Of a stretch of DNA of 64,000 nucleotides, positions 1 to 8,479 are shown one piece after another; positions within the stretch are counted from its first letter, which is position 1; every line of letters begins with the position of its first letter. The stretch covers positions 1 to 64,000 of the forward strand of contig JBAYYV010000004.1 of NCBI GenBank assembly GCA_041672845.1, given 5' to 3'. Made by a program: the position numbers and the translations under genes. The notes under the pieces were generated by a model. That model had not been told where the DNA came from. It ran no database searches and saw only the letters and a list, made by a program, of their open reading frames with translations. This DNA is from JBAYDV01 sp041672845. GTDB lineage: Bacteria > Bacteroidota > Bacteroidia > Bacteroidales > UBA932.

Positions 1-97
1 TATAGATTGCAAGCAATCTATAACGCTGCCCCTCGACTTGCATGTGTGAAGCCTGCCGCTAGCGTTCATCCTGAGCCAGGATCGAACTCTTCGTTGT
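1..97 (-). rRNA. rrs: 16S ribosomal RNA, 5' end (partial)
   Basis: The minus strand reads AGAGTTCGATCCTGGCTCAG and then GATGAACGCTAGCGGCAGGC, which is the conserved start of bacterial 16S rRNA with the Bacteroidota-type continuation. Aligning AGAGTT to E. coli position 8 puts the mature 5' end near position 97. The gene leaves the window at position 1, inside the first variable region, so only about 97 nt are present. The seventh base of the usual AGAGTTTGAT segment is C here. Confidence 0.97.
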
Positions 98-297
98 ATA
101 TATTTATATCTTTTAGCTGTCCTGACTGGGTAGTTTGTTTTTTAATTTCTTATTCGAAATTAACGCTCTTTACTCTTTTCTTGGTACTTGTTGTACTTTG
201 TACTTTCGTACTTGTTCTTCATTATTTCAATCAACTATTATCCAATACTTATCCCCTTTTCTGCCTCTCTCTTACCCTCTATTTCCGTATTGGGAGT
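98..297 (-). other. rRNA operon leader
   Basis: This is the transcribed leader between the likely promoter (near 300) and the 16S 5' end. No gene is supported; the short plus-strand frames here have no recognisable protein features. The plus strand carries four GTACTT hexamers at 184, 193, 200 and 208. They form a small GTAC-rich cluster that could fold in the leader RNA or take part in 16S precursor processing. That role is inference. Confidence 0.6.
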
Positions 298-306
298 GCA
301 AAGATA
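298..306 (-). promoter_or_regulatory. -7 box of the rRNA operon promoter
   Basis: The minus strand reads TATCTTTGC here, a perfect match to the Bacteroidota -7 consensus TAnnTTTG. It predicts transcription starting near 292 and a leader of about 195 nt. I see no convincing -33 TTTG at the usual distance. The remaining upstream stretch, 307-504, is AT-rich and shows nothing else I can support. Confidence 0.6.
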
Positions 307-504
307 TGATTTCATATCTACCTTTCCTAATTTATTTATCTTTATTTTGAGTGTATTTAGCACTTATTTTTAGACACTCTTATAAAAGTCTGATTATCAG
401 TATAAAATAATTATCTGTATTTTATAAAAAAATTATAAATAATTAAAATAATCTAAGATGTAATAATAATAAATGTTTAAAACATTTTTGAACTATCTGA
501 AAAC

Positions 505-771
505 TTAAAATAATTTAGGATAATTTTCATCTAACTGTTCCATTATGTTTTCAATAATACAGTCTCTAAAGAATGAAGACTGTGATTTGACCCCAAATTC
601 TTCACAATAATTATCTATCAATTCGATCTCTTTACTATTAAATCTTATACTTTTCTTGTATTTTCTAATAAATAATCTTCTACGTAAAACATCTGACTTA
701 ATATTTTTATTAGTCTTAATAATTTTATCTGACTTAAGTGTCTTAGTGTTTTGGACATTCTTCTTAACCAT
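505..771 (-). CDS. small ribbon-helix-helix-like protein
   Basis: This is an 88-residue protein with a very lysine-rich N-terminal half (residues 1-40). The C-terminal half begins SIRFNSKEIELIDNYCEEFG and continues with a second helix around SSFFRDCIIENI. A short strand starting with IRF followed by two helices is the pattern of ribbon-helix-helix DNA-binding domains, as in Bacteroides MobC-type mobilisation proteins and antitoxins. No relaxase or toxin gene lies next to it, so a DNA-binding role is inferred from fold pattern only. A TATCTTTG promoter box lies about 20 bp upstream. It stands alone between the rRNA promoter and the RNase G gene, with over 140 bp on each side. Confidence 0.6.
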   Translation of the reverse strand: MVKKNVQNTKTLKSDKIIKTNKNIKSDVLRRRLFIRKYKKSIRFNSKEIELIDNYCEEFGVKSQSSFFRDCIIENIMEQLDENYPKLF

Positions 772-790
772 ATATACTTATATAAGATTT

Positions 791-798
791 CAAAGATA
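791..798 (-). promoter_or_regulatory. -7 promoter box for the small RHH-like gene
   Basis: The minus strand reads TATCTTTG, fitting TAnnTTTG. The start codon is at 769-771, so the predicted 5' leader is roughly 15 nt. This supports the gene being expressed on its own. Confidence 0.5.
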
Positions 799-901
799 AT
801 AATAATTATCTATTTATTAATATCTATCCAGATTAGTCAATCTCTAATTTAATACACATATTCTAATGTCTATACATATCATTATATATGATAAATAATA
901 A

Positions 902-928
902 AAAAACTGGATAATTAATCCAGTTTTT
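902..928 (-). terminator. intrinsic terminator of rng
   Basis: An 11-bp stem, AAAAACTGGAT paired with ATCCAGTTTTT, encloses a 5-nt loop and runs into T residues in the minus direction. The rng stop codon (915-917) lies inside the loop, so the hairpin overlaps the end of the coding sequence. Confidence 0.75.
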
Positions 929-2474
929 CTCCTTTTTTAGATAACCATTCGAAATCTAACAATCCAGAATCTAATACAGACTGTAAACGAATCTTAATTT
1001 TATATTTCTTTTCCCATTTCTTCAGTATGGATGAAGACAATCCCTTCTTTTTAGTAATATAAGCTTCTACTAAAGGATTTGCTGTTAATATAAAAGATTT
1101 ACATTTCTTTTCTTTTATATAATAAGCTAAAGCTCTTTCCATTTTCTCATCAATAAGAATGGATGAAGTAATTTTGCCTGTACCATTACACATAGGACAT
1201 TTTTCCAATGTGTCTATTATAGTAGCTGCTCTTACTCGTTGTCGAGTAATCTGCATAAGGCCAAATTTAGTTAGAGGTAACACATTATGTTTAGCTCTAT
1301 CATTAGCCATTAATTCCTGCATACGTTTATGCAGTAAATTTCTATGTTCGAAAGTATCCATATCGATAAAGTCTACGATAATGATTCCTCCCATATCTCT
1401 CAATTTTAATTGACGCGCTATTTCATCAGCTGCGTGACAATTGACATCATACGCATTCTGTTCTTGATTCTTCCCTACTCTAACTCTTGTTCCACTATTT
1501 ACATCTACGACATGTAAAGCTTCTGTGGTTTCAATAACCAAATAAGCCCCCTGTTTAATAGGAACCACTTTACCAAATGAAGATTTTAATTGTTTTGTGA
1601 CATGAAAATAGTCAAAAATAGGTTCATGTCCCTTATACAATTTTACTAAATCTTCTTGCTCTGGAGCTATCATAGAGATATACTCCTGAGTTTCTTTAAA
1701 TATTTTCTCGTCGTTTATATAAATATTTGAAAAAGAATCGTTGAGAAGATCTCTTAGAATGGTGTTAGTTTTGGAAGCTTCTGTAAAAAGTAAGTTAGGA
1801 GTTTTAGCCTTAGCTACCTTTTCCCATGAATTCTCCCATTTACTGATTAGAATTCTTAATTCTGCATGAAGAACAGCGGCTTTTTTCCCTTCGGAAGCTG
1901 TTCTTAAAATCACTCCATAATTAGGAGGAAGAATACTATACATCAGTCTCTCTAAACGCTTTTTTTCTGAATTAGATGATATTTTCTGCGAAACATTTAC
2001 TTTATCTCCAAAAGGTAGTAATACTATATTTCTACCTGCTATAGATATTTCTGCAGTTAATCTAGATCCTTTAGTAGATATTGGTTCTTTGACGATTTGA
2101 ACTATTATAGGTTGACCTTGTTTAAATACATTTTCGATTTTACCTTCTTTTTCTAAGATAGTATGAATATCGATAGAATTATAACAAGTCTTATAATCTA
2201 CATTTGGATTCATGCGCCTGACAAAAGTATCAAAAGCTTTGAAATTTATACCTAAATCCAAATAATGAACAAAGGCATCTTTTTTATCTCCTATATCTAC
2301 AAAAGCTGCATTTAAAGTAGGTATTAATTTCTTAACCTTTCCTAAATACACATCACCTAAAGAAAAAGCTTTTTCATCATTTTTTTCAATGTTAAGCTCC
2401 ATAAGCCTTTGATCATTAGTCAAGGCTATTTCAATGTCTGAGGAACCTACGTTGATAATAAGATCTTTTTCCAT
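915..2474 (-). CDS. rng: ribonuclease G/E family endoribonuclease
   Basis: This 519-residue protein belongs to the RNase G/E family, cytoplasmic Mg-dependent enzymes that cut single-stranded RNA in rRNA maturation and mRNA decay. The N-terminal S1-like region contains GDVYLGKVKKLIPTLNAAFV and the family hallmark DIGDKKDAFVH. The catalytic half has VDVNSGTRV and then IIVDFIDMD, which carry the metal-binding aspartates, and the zinc-link pair CPMC follows near the C terminus. The length is that of RNase G, without the long RNase E scaffold tail. I start at the ATG at 2472-2474, because the 14 residues in front of it in the open frame do not resemble family N termini. It lies downstream of the bL38-like and HU genes on the same strand. 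Confidence 0.95.
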   Translation of the reverse strand: MEKDLIINVGSSDIEIALTNDQRLMELNIEKNDEKAFSLGDVYLGKVKKLIPTLNAAFVDIGDKKDAFVHYLDLGINFKAFDTFVRRMNPNVDYKTCYNSIDIHTILEKEGKIENVFKQGQPIIVQIVKEPISTKGSRLTAEISIAGRNIVLLPFGDKVNVSQKISSNSEKKRLERLMYSILPPNYGVILRTASEGKKAAVLHAELRILISKWENSWEKVAKAKTPNLLFTEASKTNTILRDLLNDSFSNIYINDEKIFKETQEYISMIAPEQEDLVKLYKGHEPIFDYFHVTKQLKSSFGKVVPIKQGAYLVIETTEALHVVDVNSGTRVRVGKNQEQNAYDVNCHAADEIARQLKLRDMGGIIIVDFIDMDTFEHRNLLHKRMQELMANDRAKHNVLPLTKFGLMQITRQRVRAATIIDTLEKCPMCNGTGKITSSILIDEKMERALAYYIKEKKCKSFILTANPLVEAYITKKKGLSSSILKKWEKKYKIKIRLQSVLDSGLLDFEWLSKKGEKLD

Positions 2475-2568
2475 ATTTATTTTTATAAACAAAAATCTAA
2501 AGCAAATTGTTAACAACCTGCTCTAGATTATAACGTACATAATACTTATAATGAGGAGTTAACACTCA

Positions 2569-2658
2569 TTATTTCTTCTTATGTCTGTTCTTACGCAAAC
2601 GTTTCTTACGTTTGTGTGTAGACATCTTATGTCTCTTTCTTTTTTTACCGCTTGGCAT
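2569..2658 (-). CDS. 29-residue basic ribosomal-type protein (AURKAIP1/COX24 family)
   Basis: A complete short gene encodes 29 residues, beginning MPSGKKRKRHKMSTHKRKKR and ending in RKNRHKKK. More than half the residues are Lys, Arg or His. The MPSGKKRKRHKM start is the hallmark of a tiny protein conserved across Bacteroidota and usually annotated as an AURKAIP1/COX24-domain protein. The family corresponds to mitochondrial ribosomal protein mS38. From memory it has been seen as an extra protein (bL38) in Bacteroidota ribosomes; I did not check this. It sits between HU and rng on the same strand and is short enough to be missed by automated calling. Confidence 0.85.
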   Translation of the reverse strand: MPSGKKRKRHKMSTHKRKKRLRKNRHKKK

Positions 2659-2680
2659 ATTATTATTTTAAATTAAACTG

Positions 2681-2953
2681 TTATTTCACTTTATTAATGA
2701 AAACCTTTGCTGGTTTAAAAGCAGGAATATTATGTTCAGGAATAACAATCGTTGTATTCTTAGATATATTCCTAGCTGTTTTTTTAGCACGCTTCTTTAC
2801 TATAAAGCTACCAAATCCACGAAGGTAAACATTTTCATTTTTAGCAAGTGAATTTTTTACTGTATCCATGAATGATTCTACCACATTTTGAACAGCGATT
2901 TTTTCCATTCCTGTAGCTTTGGACACTTCACTTACGATGTCTGCTTTTGTCAT
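2681..2953 (-). CDS. hup: HU-family DNA-binding protein
   Basis: This 90-residue protein is a complete HU/IHF-type histone-like protein. The N-terminal helices (MTKADIVSEVSKATGM) form the dimer core, and NVYLRGFGSFIVKKRAKKTA matches the beta-arm signature that wraps DNA. The arm tip has NIPAFKPAKVF, where the family's conserved proline intercalates. It would act as a dimer compacting the chromosome. A strong promoter lies directly upstream, and the bL38-like gene follows 22 bp downstream. The short dimeric form cannot be assigned to HU or IHF more precisely. Confidence 0.95.
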   Translation of the reverse strand: MTKADIVSEVSKATGMEKIAVQNVVESFMDTVKNSLAKNENVYLRGFGSFIVKKRAKKTARNISKNTTIVIPEHNIPAFKPAKVFINKVK

Positions 2954-3001
2954 AATTATTTTATTATTAAAAAGTTAATACTTGTTTGTATTACGGAACT
3001 G

Positions 3002-3033
3002 CAAAAGTATCTCTATTTTTTTAAAACTCCAAA
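3002..3033 (-). promoter_or_regulatory. promoter of the HU gene
   Basis: Reading the minus strand, a TTTG (3030-3033) is followed after 20 bp by TACTTTTG (3002-3009). This matches the Bacteroidota primary sigma consensus at both -33 and -7, with the right spacing. Transcription would start near 2997, giving a leader of about 45 nt. Confidence 0.75.
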
Positions 3034-3164
3034 AAATCTTAGTAGATAGTTTGGCATAATGATTGACCATATATATCAATGATGTTATTTTTATCTTTAA
3101 TAGTATATAAAGCACTATATATAAGACACAAAAATACACAAAAATTTATTTTCACAAAAAACAC

Positions 3165-3177
3165 TGACAGATTGTCA
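3165..3177 (+). promoter_or_regulatory. palindrome just upstream of lon (possible operator)
   Basis: TGACA and TGTCA form a perfect inverted repeat with a 3-nt spacer, ending 4 bp before the lon start codon. The position suggests a repressor site or translational control for a heat-shock gene. No regulator is identified, and a 5-bp palindrome can arise by chance in AT-rich DNA. Confidence 0.4.
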
Positions 3178-3181
3178 CAAT

Positions 3182-5584
3182 ATGAAAGATTATTTTGATT
3201 TATTAAATACAAATGCAGGAAATGTTAATATACTTCCTATTATAGATATGGAGCCTGCCAACAAACTAAAAGATGAAAAATTACCAGATTCACTACCTAT
3301 ATTAACGCTTAGAAATGTAGTAGTATTCCCAAGTACAGTACAACCTGTAACTATTGGTCGTGATAAATCTAAATTTCTTATAAGAGAGATATATAAAACT
3401 ACTAAGATACTAGGTACTGCTACTCAGAAAGATGTATCCACTGAAGATCCTAATATGTCAGATTTATTTGAAATAGGAAGTTGCGCGAGGATTCTTAAAT
3501 TAATAGATATGCCTGACGGCAATATTACTGCTATTCTTCAAGGTATAAAAAGATTCAACTTAGTAAAACAATTAAATACAGAACCCTATTTATTTGCCAA
3601 AATTAATTGGACTAGTGATTTCTTAGCTAAAGAAGATGAAATAGATATGAAAGCCCTAGCTGCCACTATAAAAGATGCAGCTGTAAATATTATAAAACTA
3701 AATCCAGGCCTGCCTAAAGAAGCATCTCTTTCTATTAAAAATATAGACAATTACGAATTCTTAATCAATTTCTTAGCCTCAGGCATAGAAATGGAAAATT
3801 ACATAGATAAGATAAAATTATTAAGAGAAAATGATTTAAAGAAAAGAGCTATAATACTGTTAGGACTTCTACAGAGTCAAATAGAAATCCTTAATATTAA
3901 AGAAGATATACAGAAGAAGGTTCATTCTGAAATGGATCAACAGCAGAGAGAATATTATCTAAATAATCAGTTAAAAACCATACAGGAAGAATTAGGTATT
4001 GATTCTGAATCAAATGATATTCAAGAACTTAATAATATGGCAGCTGACAAAAAATGGCCAGATTATGTTGCTAAAACTTTTGAAAGTGAATTAAATAAAT
4101 TAGAAAGAACTAATCAGAGTTCTCCCGATTATAGCACTCAGTATCAATATATTAAATTATTAGTAGAACTTCCTTGGGATAATACTTCTAAAGATCATCT
4201 TGATTTAAAACGTGCACAAAAAATACTTGACCATGACCATTTCGGGTTAGAAAAAGTAAAAGAAAGAATAATAGAATATCTAAGTGTTCTTAAATTAAAA
4301 GGAGACATGAAATCTCCTATACTATGTTTATACGGCCCTCCTGGAGTAGGTAAAACTTCTTTAGGAAAATCTATAGCTAGATCTTTAGGTAGGAAATATC
4401 AAAGAATATCTTTAGGTGGATTACATGATGAATCTGAAATAAGAGGACATAGAAGAACATACATCGGTGCTATGCCTGGCAGAATCATAGAAAGTATCAA
4501 ACGTGCAGGTACATCAAATCCTGTTTTAGTACTAGATGAAGTAGATAAAATCAATAGAGATATTAAGGGAGATCCTTCATACGCTCTACTTGAAGTATTA
4601 GACCCTGAACAGAATAATACTTTTCATGATAATTATCTAGATATAGATTATGACTTATCTAAGGTCATGTTTATAACTACTGCCAATGATATTTCTTCTA
4701 TCCACCCGGCACTTAGAGATAGAATGGAAATGATAGAAATTACTGGATATTTACCAGAAGAAAAAACTGAAATTGCCAAAAGGCATCTAGTCCCTAAAGA
4801 ATTAAAAGCTAATGGTCTTAAATCTTCTCAAATTAAATTCTCTAAAAATGCTATCAGAACTATAATAGATAAATATACACAAGAATCTGGTGTCAGAGGA
4901 TTGGAAAAACAAATAGCTAAAGCCGCTAGGGTAACTGCAAGAAAAATAGCAGTAAATGGTGAAAATAGTGTAACAGTAAAGCCAGACATGCTAAAAGAAT
5001 TCCTAGGATTGCCTACTAGTCATCATGATATGCAAAAAGGCAATGAAGGTGCCGGAGTCGTAACAGGCTTAGCTTGGACACAGGTCGGTGGTGAAATTCT
5101 ATTTATAGAATGTTGCCATAGCGAGGGTAAAGGCATGCTTTCCACTACAGGTAATTTAGGTGATGTAATGAAAGAATCTGCTAAAATAGGATATGAATAT
5201 ATTAAATCTCATACAAGAAGTTTAGGTCTCAAGATTTCTGATTTAAAGAAAAAAGATATCCACATACACGTCCCAGAAGGAGCGATTCCTAAAGATGGAC
5301 CTTCAGCTGGTATAACTATGGTTACTGCCATGATTTCATCTCTAACTGGTAAAAAAGTCAAAAAAGGTACTGCCATGACTGGTGAAATGACTCTACGAGG
5401 AAAAGTATTACCAGTAGGTGGAATAAAAGAAAAAATACTTGCTGCTAAAAGAGCAGGTATAACTACTATAGTTTTGTCTGTCGACAATAAAAAAGATATT
5501 GAAGAAATCAAGGAAATATATATTAAAGGTATGAATTTCCATTTCGTAGAAACAGTGAAAGATGTTCTTAACTTCGTATTTTAA
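3182..5584 (+). CDS. lon: ATP-dependent Lon protease
   Basis: This 800-residue protein is a full-length Lon, the cytoplasmic AAA+ serine protease that degrades misfolded and regulatory proteins as a hexamer. In order it has the N-terminal substrate-recognition domain (LPILTLRNVVVFPSTVQPVT, about residues 38-57), a coiled-coil linker, the ATPase with Walker A GPPGVGKT, and Walker B VLVLDEVDK. The C-terminal protease domain follows. The Ser-Lys dyad is Ser708 in DGPSAGI and Lys751 in GGIKEK. The protein starts MKDYFDLLN, directly after the TGACA/TGTCA palindrome. The ung gene follows after 23 bp on the same strand, so the two may share a transcript. Confidence 0.98.
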   Translation: MKDYFDLLNTNAGNVNILPIIDMEPANKLKDEKLPDSLPILTLRNVVVFPSTVQPVTIGRDKSKFLIREIYKTTKILGTATQKDVSTEDPNMSDLFEIGSCARILKLIDMPDGNITAILQGIKRFNLVKQLNTEPYLFAKINWTSDFLAKEDEIDMKALAATIKDAAVNIIKLNPGLPKEASLSIKNIDNYEFLINFLASGIEMENYIDKIKLLRENDLKKRAIILLGLLQSQIEILNIKEDIQKKVHSEMDQQQREYYLNNQLKTIQEELGIDSESNDIQELNNMAADKKWPDYVAKTFESELNKLERTNQSSPDYSTQYQYIKLLVELPWDNTSKDHLDLKRAQKILDHDHFGLEKVKERIIEYLSVLKLKGDMKSPILCLYGPPGVGKTSLGKSIARSLGRKYQRISLGGLHDESEIRGHRRTYIGAMPGRIIESIKRAGTSNPVLVLDEVDKINRDIKGDPSYALLEVLDPEQNNTFHDNYLDIDYDLSKVMFITTANDISSIHPALRDRMEMIEITGYLPEEKTEIAKRHLVPKELKANGLKSSQIKFSKNAIRTIIDKYTQESGVRGLEKQIAKAARVTARKIAVNGENSVTVKPDMLKEFLGLPTSHHDMQKGNEGAGVVTGLAWTQVGGEILFIECCHSEGKGMLSTTGNLGDVMKESAKIGYEYIKSHTRSLGLKISDLKKKDIHIHVPEGAIPKDGPSAGITMVTAMISSLTGKKVKKGTAMTGEMTLRGKVLPVGGIKEKILAAKRAGITTIVLSVDNKKDIEEIKEIYIKGMNFHFVETVKDVLNFVF

Positions 5585-5607
5585 TAAGCATCATACATAT
5601 ATCAAAT

Positions 5608-6309
5608 ATGAATACCCATATTGGAAATAACTGGGATAAAATCCTAAAAAATGAATTTAACAAACCTTACTTTAAAAAGCTTGTTGAATTATTATCTAAT
5701 GAAAAGGATTCTGGGGCTATTATATATCCTCCTGCAGATCAAATCTTCGATGCCTTTAAGTTATGTCCATTTGATAAAGTTAAAGTAGTTTTACTAGGTC
5801 AAGATCCTTATCATGGTCCTGGTCAAGCTAATGGACTTTCTTTTTCGGTCCCTAAAAATCAAAAAATTCCAGCTTCTCTAAAAAACGTATATAAAGAAAT
5901 GTCAACAGACTTGAATAAATCTATAAAACGTTCAGGAAATTTAGAAGATTGGGCTAAACAAGGTGTACTTTTGCTTAATGCGTCTCTAACAGTTAAGGAA
6001 CATACACCTCTCTCTCATTCTAAGATAGGCTGGATGGAATTTACAAATAATGTTATTAGCTTACTTTCTGAAAAAAAAGAAGGCTTAGTATTTTTATTAT
6101 GGGGTAATTTTGCAAAATCAAAGGGAAAACTAATTGATAAATCTAAACATTTCGTATTAGAAGCTGCCCATCCTTCCCCATTGGCAAGAAAAGCATTCTT
6201 CGGTTCAAAACCATTCTCTCAGACAAATAATATATTAATACAGCAAGGGCTAAAACCTATTGATTGGATAGGGGTTGAAGAAGGATTTTCAATATTTCCT
6301 CAAGAGTAG
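5608..6309 (+). CDS. ung: uracil-DNA glycosylase
   Basis: This 233-residue protein is a family 1 uracil-DNA glycosylase, which removes uracil from DNA as the first step of base excision repair. The water-activating motif GQDPYHGPGQANGLSFSV carries the catalytic Asp, and the DNA minor-groove loop HPSPLA carries the catalytic His. Length and motif order match the family throughout. It lies 23 bp behind lon. Its last 53 bp overlap the 3' end of the convergent thioredoxin-like gene, so both C termini are encoded on opposite strands of the same DNA. Confidence 0.97.
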   Translation: MNTHIGNNWDKILKNEFNKPYFKKLVELLSNEKDSGAIIYPPADQIFDAFKLCPFDKVKVVLLGQDPYHGPGQANGLSFSVPKNQKIPASLKNVYKEMSTDLNKSIKRSGNLEDWAKQGVLLLNASLTVKEHTPLSHSKIGWMEFTNNVISLLSEKKEGLVFLLWGNFAKSKGKLIDKSKHFVLEAAHPSPLARKAFFGSKPFSQTNNILIQQGLKPIDWIGVEEGFSIFPQE

Positions 6310-7972
6310 CTGGGTTTAACTCTTTTCCTATCACCTCTTTATTTTTATTTAAAAGATAAATAGCAGGAACCACAGACAAATCATACTTTTCAAACATACC
6401 TGAATTTTGTTTCTTATCATATAAAGAAATCCAATTATTTGGATATTCTTTATAAAATTTATTAGAATTAATGTGTTTTTTAAAATCACGCTTACTTCTA
6501 CTAGTACAAACTGTTACAAAACTTATATCATGATTATATTTTTGCTTAACAGCAATATTATTATCAGTAGTATCAGTATCTTTATCTATCATAAATTCTG
6601 AATAAATATTTTTCATATCAGCATCGACAGCATCACAAACAGCACAATCTAATGAATAGAAATATAATACAGTATATTTAGTAGCGTTTTCTAACAACTT
6701 ATGCTTATCATTATGAATATCATAGAGTGAAAGATTAATTGCCTTTTCTTCTAATGGATTTCTATTAAATAATTCCACAGCTATTTTGGTTCTTGACATA
6801 AAATCTTTGAATGAACTAAAATCCCCTATTAAACAAGGATTTTCAAGATTATCATAAGAAGTAAAAGTGACTGTTTTCCACAGCTCTGGCTGTTCTATAA
6901 TATATTTTTTTGCTGTCCACGCAGCTAATTTTTGAAGTTCATAATAATCGCTACCTTTTAGGTATTGGTATAAATTATAGAACACTAACTGATATACTTC
7001 AGGAGAATATTTATTGTCTTGATAAAAAGTTTTAATAGTCTTATGCATTAAAGCAGTATCAGATGGTTGCTTATAATCCTTTGATAACATTCTTTTGAAA
7101 ATTTTATCAAAAAACATAGCATAAGAATCAGGCTGTTCTTCATATACTTTTATTAACTGGGTTAAAGATTTATAATGAAGATTTCTACCTATTATTTTAT
7201 TATCCTTATCTAATAATAATATTTTAGGTGTAGATACGACTCCGTACATTCTAGGAAAATCAGATTCAAGCTTTTCGTCCCAAACATCTGCCACGTCTAT
7301 ATTTATAGGCATTTTATATTTTTTATTTAACTTATCTACATATAATATCCAGGCTTTATTATCTTTCTGCGTAAACACTCTATATAATAATATACGTGCT
7401 TTATCGAAAGTCTGTAAATAATTCATGATTTGAGGAGTCTCTTTTTCACAAGTGGGACATTGATTATCGTAAAAATATATAATCTTATATTTAGCAATAG
7501 AATCCTGTAGATTTATTTTCTTACTATACCTATCATATAAAACTAACTCAGGAGCTTGCATTCCTATTAATGAATGTCTATTAAAATCGGCAAACATTTT
7601 AATTTGCATTAAGCTTGATTCATTAGGCCATGATAATTTGCCATTTAAGAAATAATTGTCAACGACATAAATAGCAGCTTCTTCATATCCCATAATTTTT
7701 GACTGATAATAATATAAAAAAGTTCTAGAAGCTATGAATGATTTCTGGTCATTAGTCTTACCCGTAGAAATAAGGAAATCTATTTTTGGTATTATATATG
7801 AAACAGTTTGTCCATCAAACGTTTTCAATATAGTATTTATATCTCCTGTACTCAAAGAATCTACCTTTACAGTACGACCTATTTTATCATTTTGCTTATT
7901 TTCTACATTCTGTGATTTTAAACTGAAACTTATTGCCGTAAGGCAGAATAAAAGGATAAATATCTTTTTCAT
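6257..7972 (-). CDS. exported double thioredoxin-like protein (DUF5106-type)
   Basis: This 571-residue protein has a signal peptide (MKKIFILLFCLTAISFSLKS) and no further membrane segment, so it should act in the periplasm. It carries two thioredoxin-like domains. The first has Cys172-Pro-Thr-Cys175 in YFYDNQCPTCEKETP and a later VVSTPKILLLDKD. The second has Cys443-Ala-Val-Cys446 in YFYSLDCAVC and VVPAIYLLNKNKE. Both keep the cis-proline strand. The layout resembles Bacteroidota DUF5106/AhpC-TSA family proteins, thought to handle disulfide redox chemistry at the cell envelope. Substrates are unknown. It ends inside ung and is followed upstream by coaD, 15 bp away. Confidence 0.8.
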   Translation of the reverse strand: MKKIFILLFCLTAISFSLKSQNVENKQNDKIGRTVKVDSLSTGDINTILKTFDGQTVSYIIPKIDFLISTGKTNDQKSFIASRTFLYYYQSKIMGYEEAAIYVVDNYFLNGKLSWPNESSLMQIKMFADFNRHSLIGMQAPELVLYDRYSKKINLQDSIAKYKIIYFYDNQCPTCEKETPQIMNYLQTFDKARILLYRVFTQKDNKAWILYVDKLNKKYKMPINIDVADVWDEKLESDFPRMYGVVSTPKILLLDKDNKIIGRNLHYKSLTQLIKVYEEQPDSYAMFFDKIFKRMLSKDYKQPSDTALMHKTIKTFYQDNKYSPEVYQLVFYNLYQYLKGSDYYELQKLAAWTAKKYIIEQPELWKTVTFTSYDNLENPCLIGDFSSFKDFMSRTKIAVELFNRNPLEEKAINLSLYDIHNDKHKLLENATKYTVLYFYSLDCAVCDAVDADMKNIYSEFMIDKDTDTTDNNIAVKQKYNHDISFVTVCTSRSKRDFKKHINSNKFYKEYPNNWISLYDKKQNSGMFEKYDLSVVPAIYLLNKNKEVIGKELNPATLEEILKILLQPLSNQ

Positions 7973-7987
7973 TGAAATAATTATTAA

Positions 7988-8479
7988 TTATAGATAATCA
8001 TTAATTTTCACGCCTTTAGGAATTAAAACATTAATATCTCCTCCATTTTGGTAAACATCTCTAACCATAGTAGATGATATGAAAGATGTTTCCGTAATAG
8101 CAGGTAAAAACACTGTCTGCACAGTAGAATTCATAATAGTATTACCTTGAGCCACAGCTAATTCAGCCTCAAAATCTTGAACAAATCTAAGACCTCTTAC
8201 TATAATATTAATATTTTCTTGCTTACAAAAATCCACAGTCAAACCTTGATATGATTTAACCACAATTCTATCTTTAAGATTCTCATCATTTAATATAGCT
8301 ATTTCTAAAGCGTTTTCTATGAGTCTTATTCTATTATCTACACTTAGAAATCCTTTCTTTAAATAATTATAACCTACTGCTATTTCTACCTTGTCAAATA
8401 CTTTTAATGCAGATTTTAAAATATCTAAATGACCTCTAGTAAAAGGATCAAAAGAACCTGGATATAAAGCTGTCTTCAT
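7988..8479 (-). CDS. coaD: phosphopantetheine adenylyltransferase
   Basis: This 163-residue protein catalyses the fourth step of coenzyme A synthesis, joining 4'-phosphopantetheine and ATP to give dephospho-CoA. The nucleotidyltransferase motif is seen at the start in YPGSFDPFTRGHLDIL (TxGH), together with VRGLRFVQDFEAELAVAQGN and the C-terminal ISSTMVRDVYQNGGD that closes over ATP. The length is typical. Its ATG overlaps the lnt stop codon as ATGA, so the two genes are translationally coupled, with lnt first. Confidence 0.97.
   Translation of the reverse strand: MKTALYPGSFDPFTRGHLDILKSALKVFDKVEIAVGYNYLKKGFLSVDNRIRLIENALEIAILNDENLKDRIVVKSYQGLTVDFCKQENINIIVRGLRFVQDFEAELAVAQGNTIMNSTVQTVFLPAITETSFISSTMVRDVYQNGGDINVLIPKGVKINDYL

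Noticed and set aside
184..213. GTACTT cluster as an attachment site
   Set aside because: No integrase or target duplication is present; it is within the rRNA leader and may be structural.
505..771. Mobilisation or toxin-antitoxin module
   Set aside because: The small RHH-like protein has no relaxase or toxin partner nearby, so no mobile element is called.
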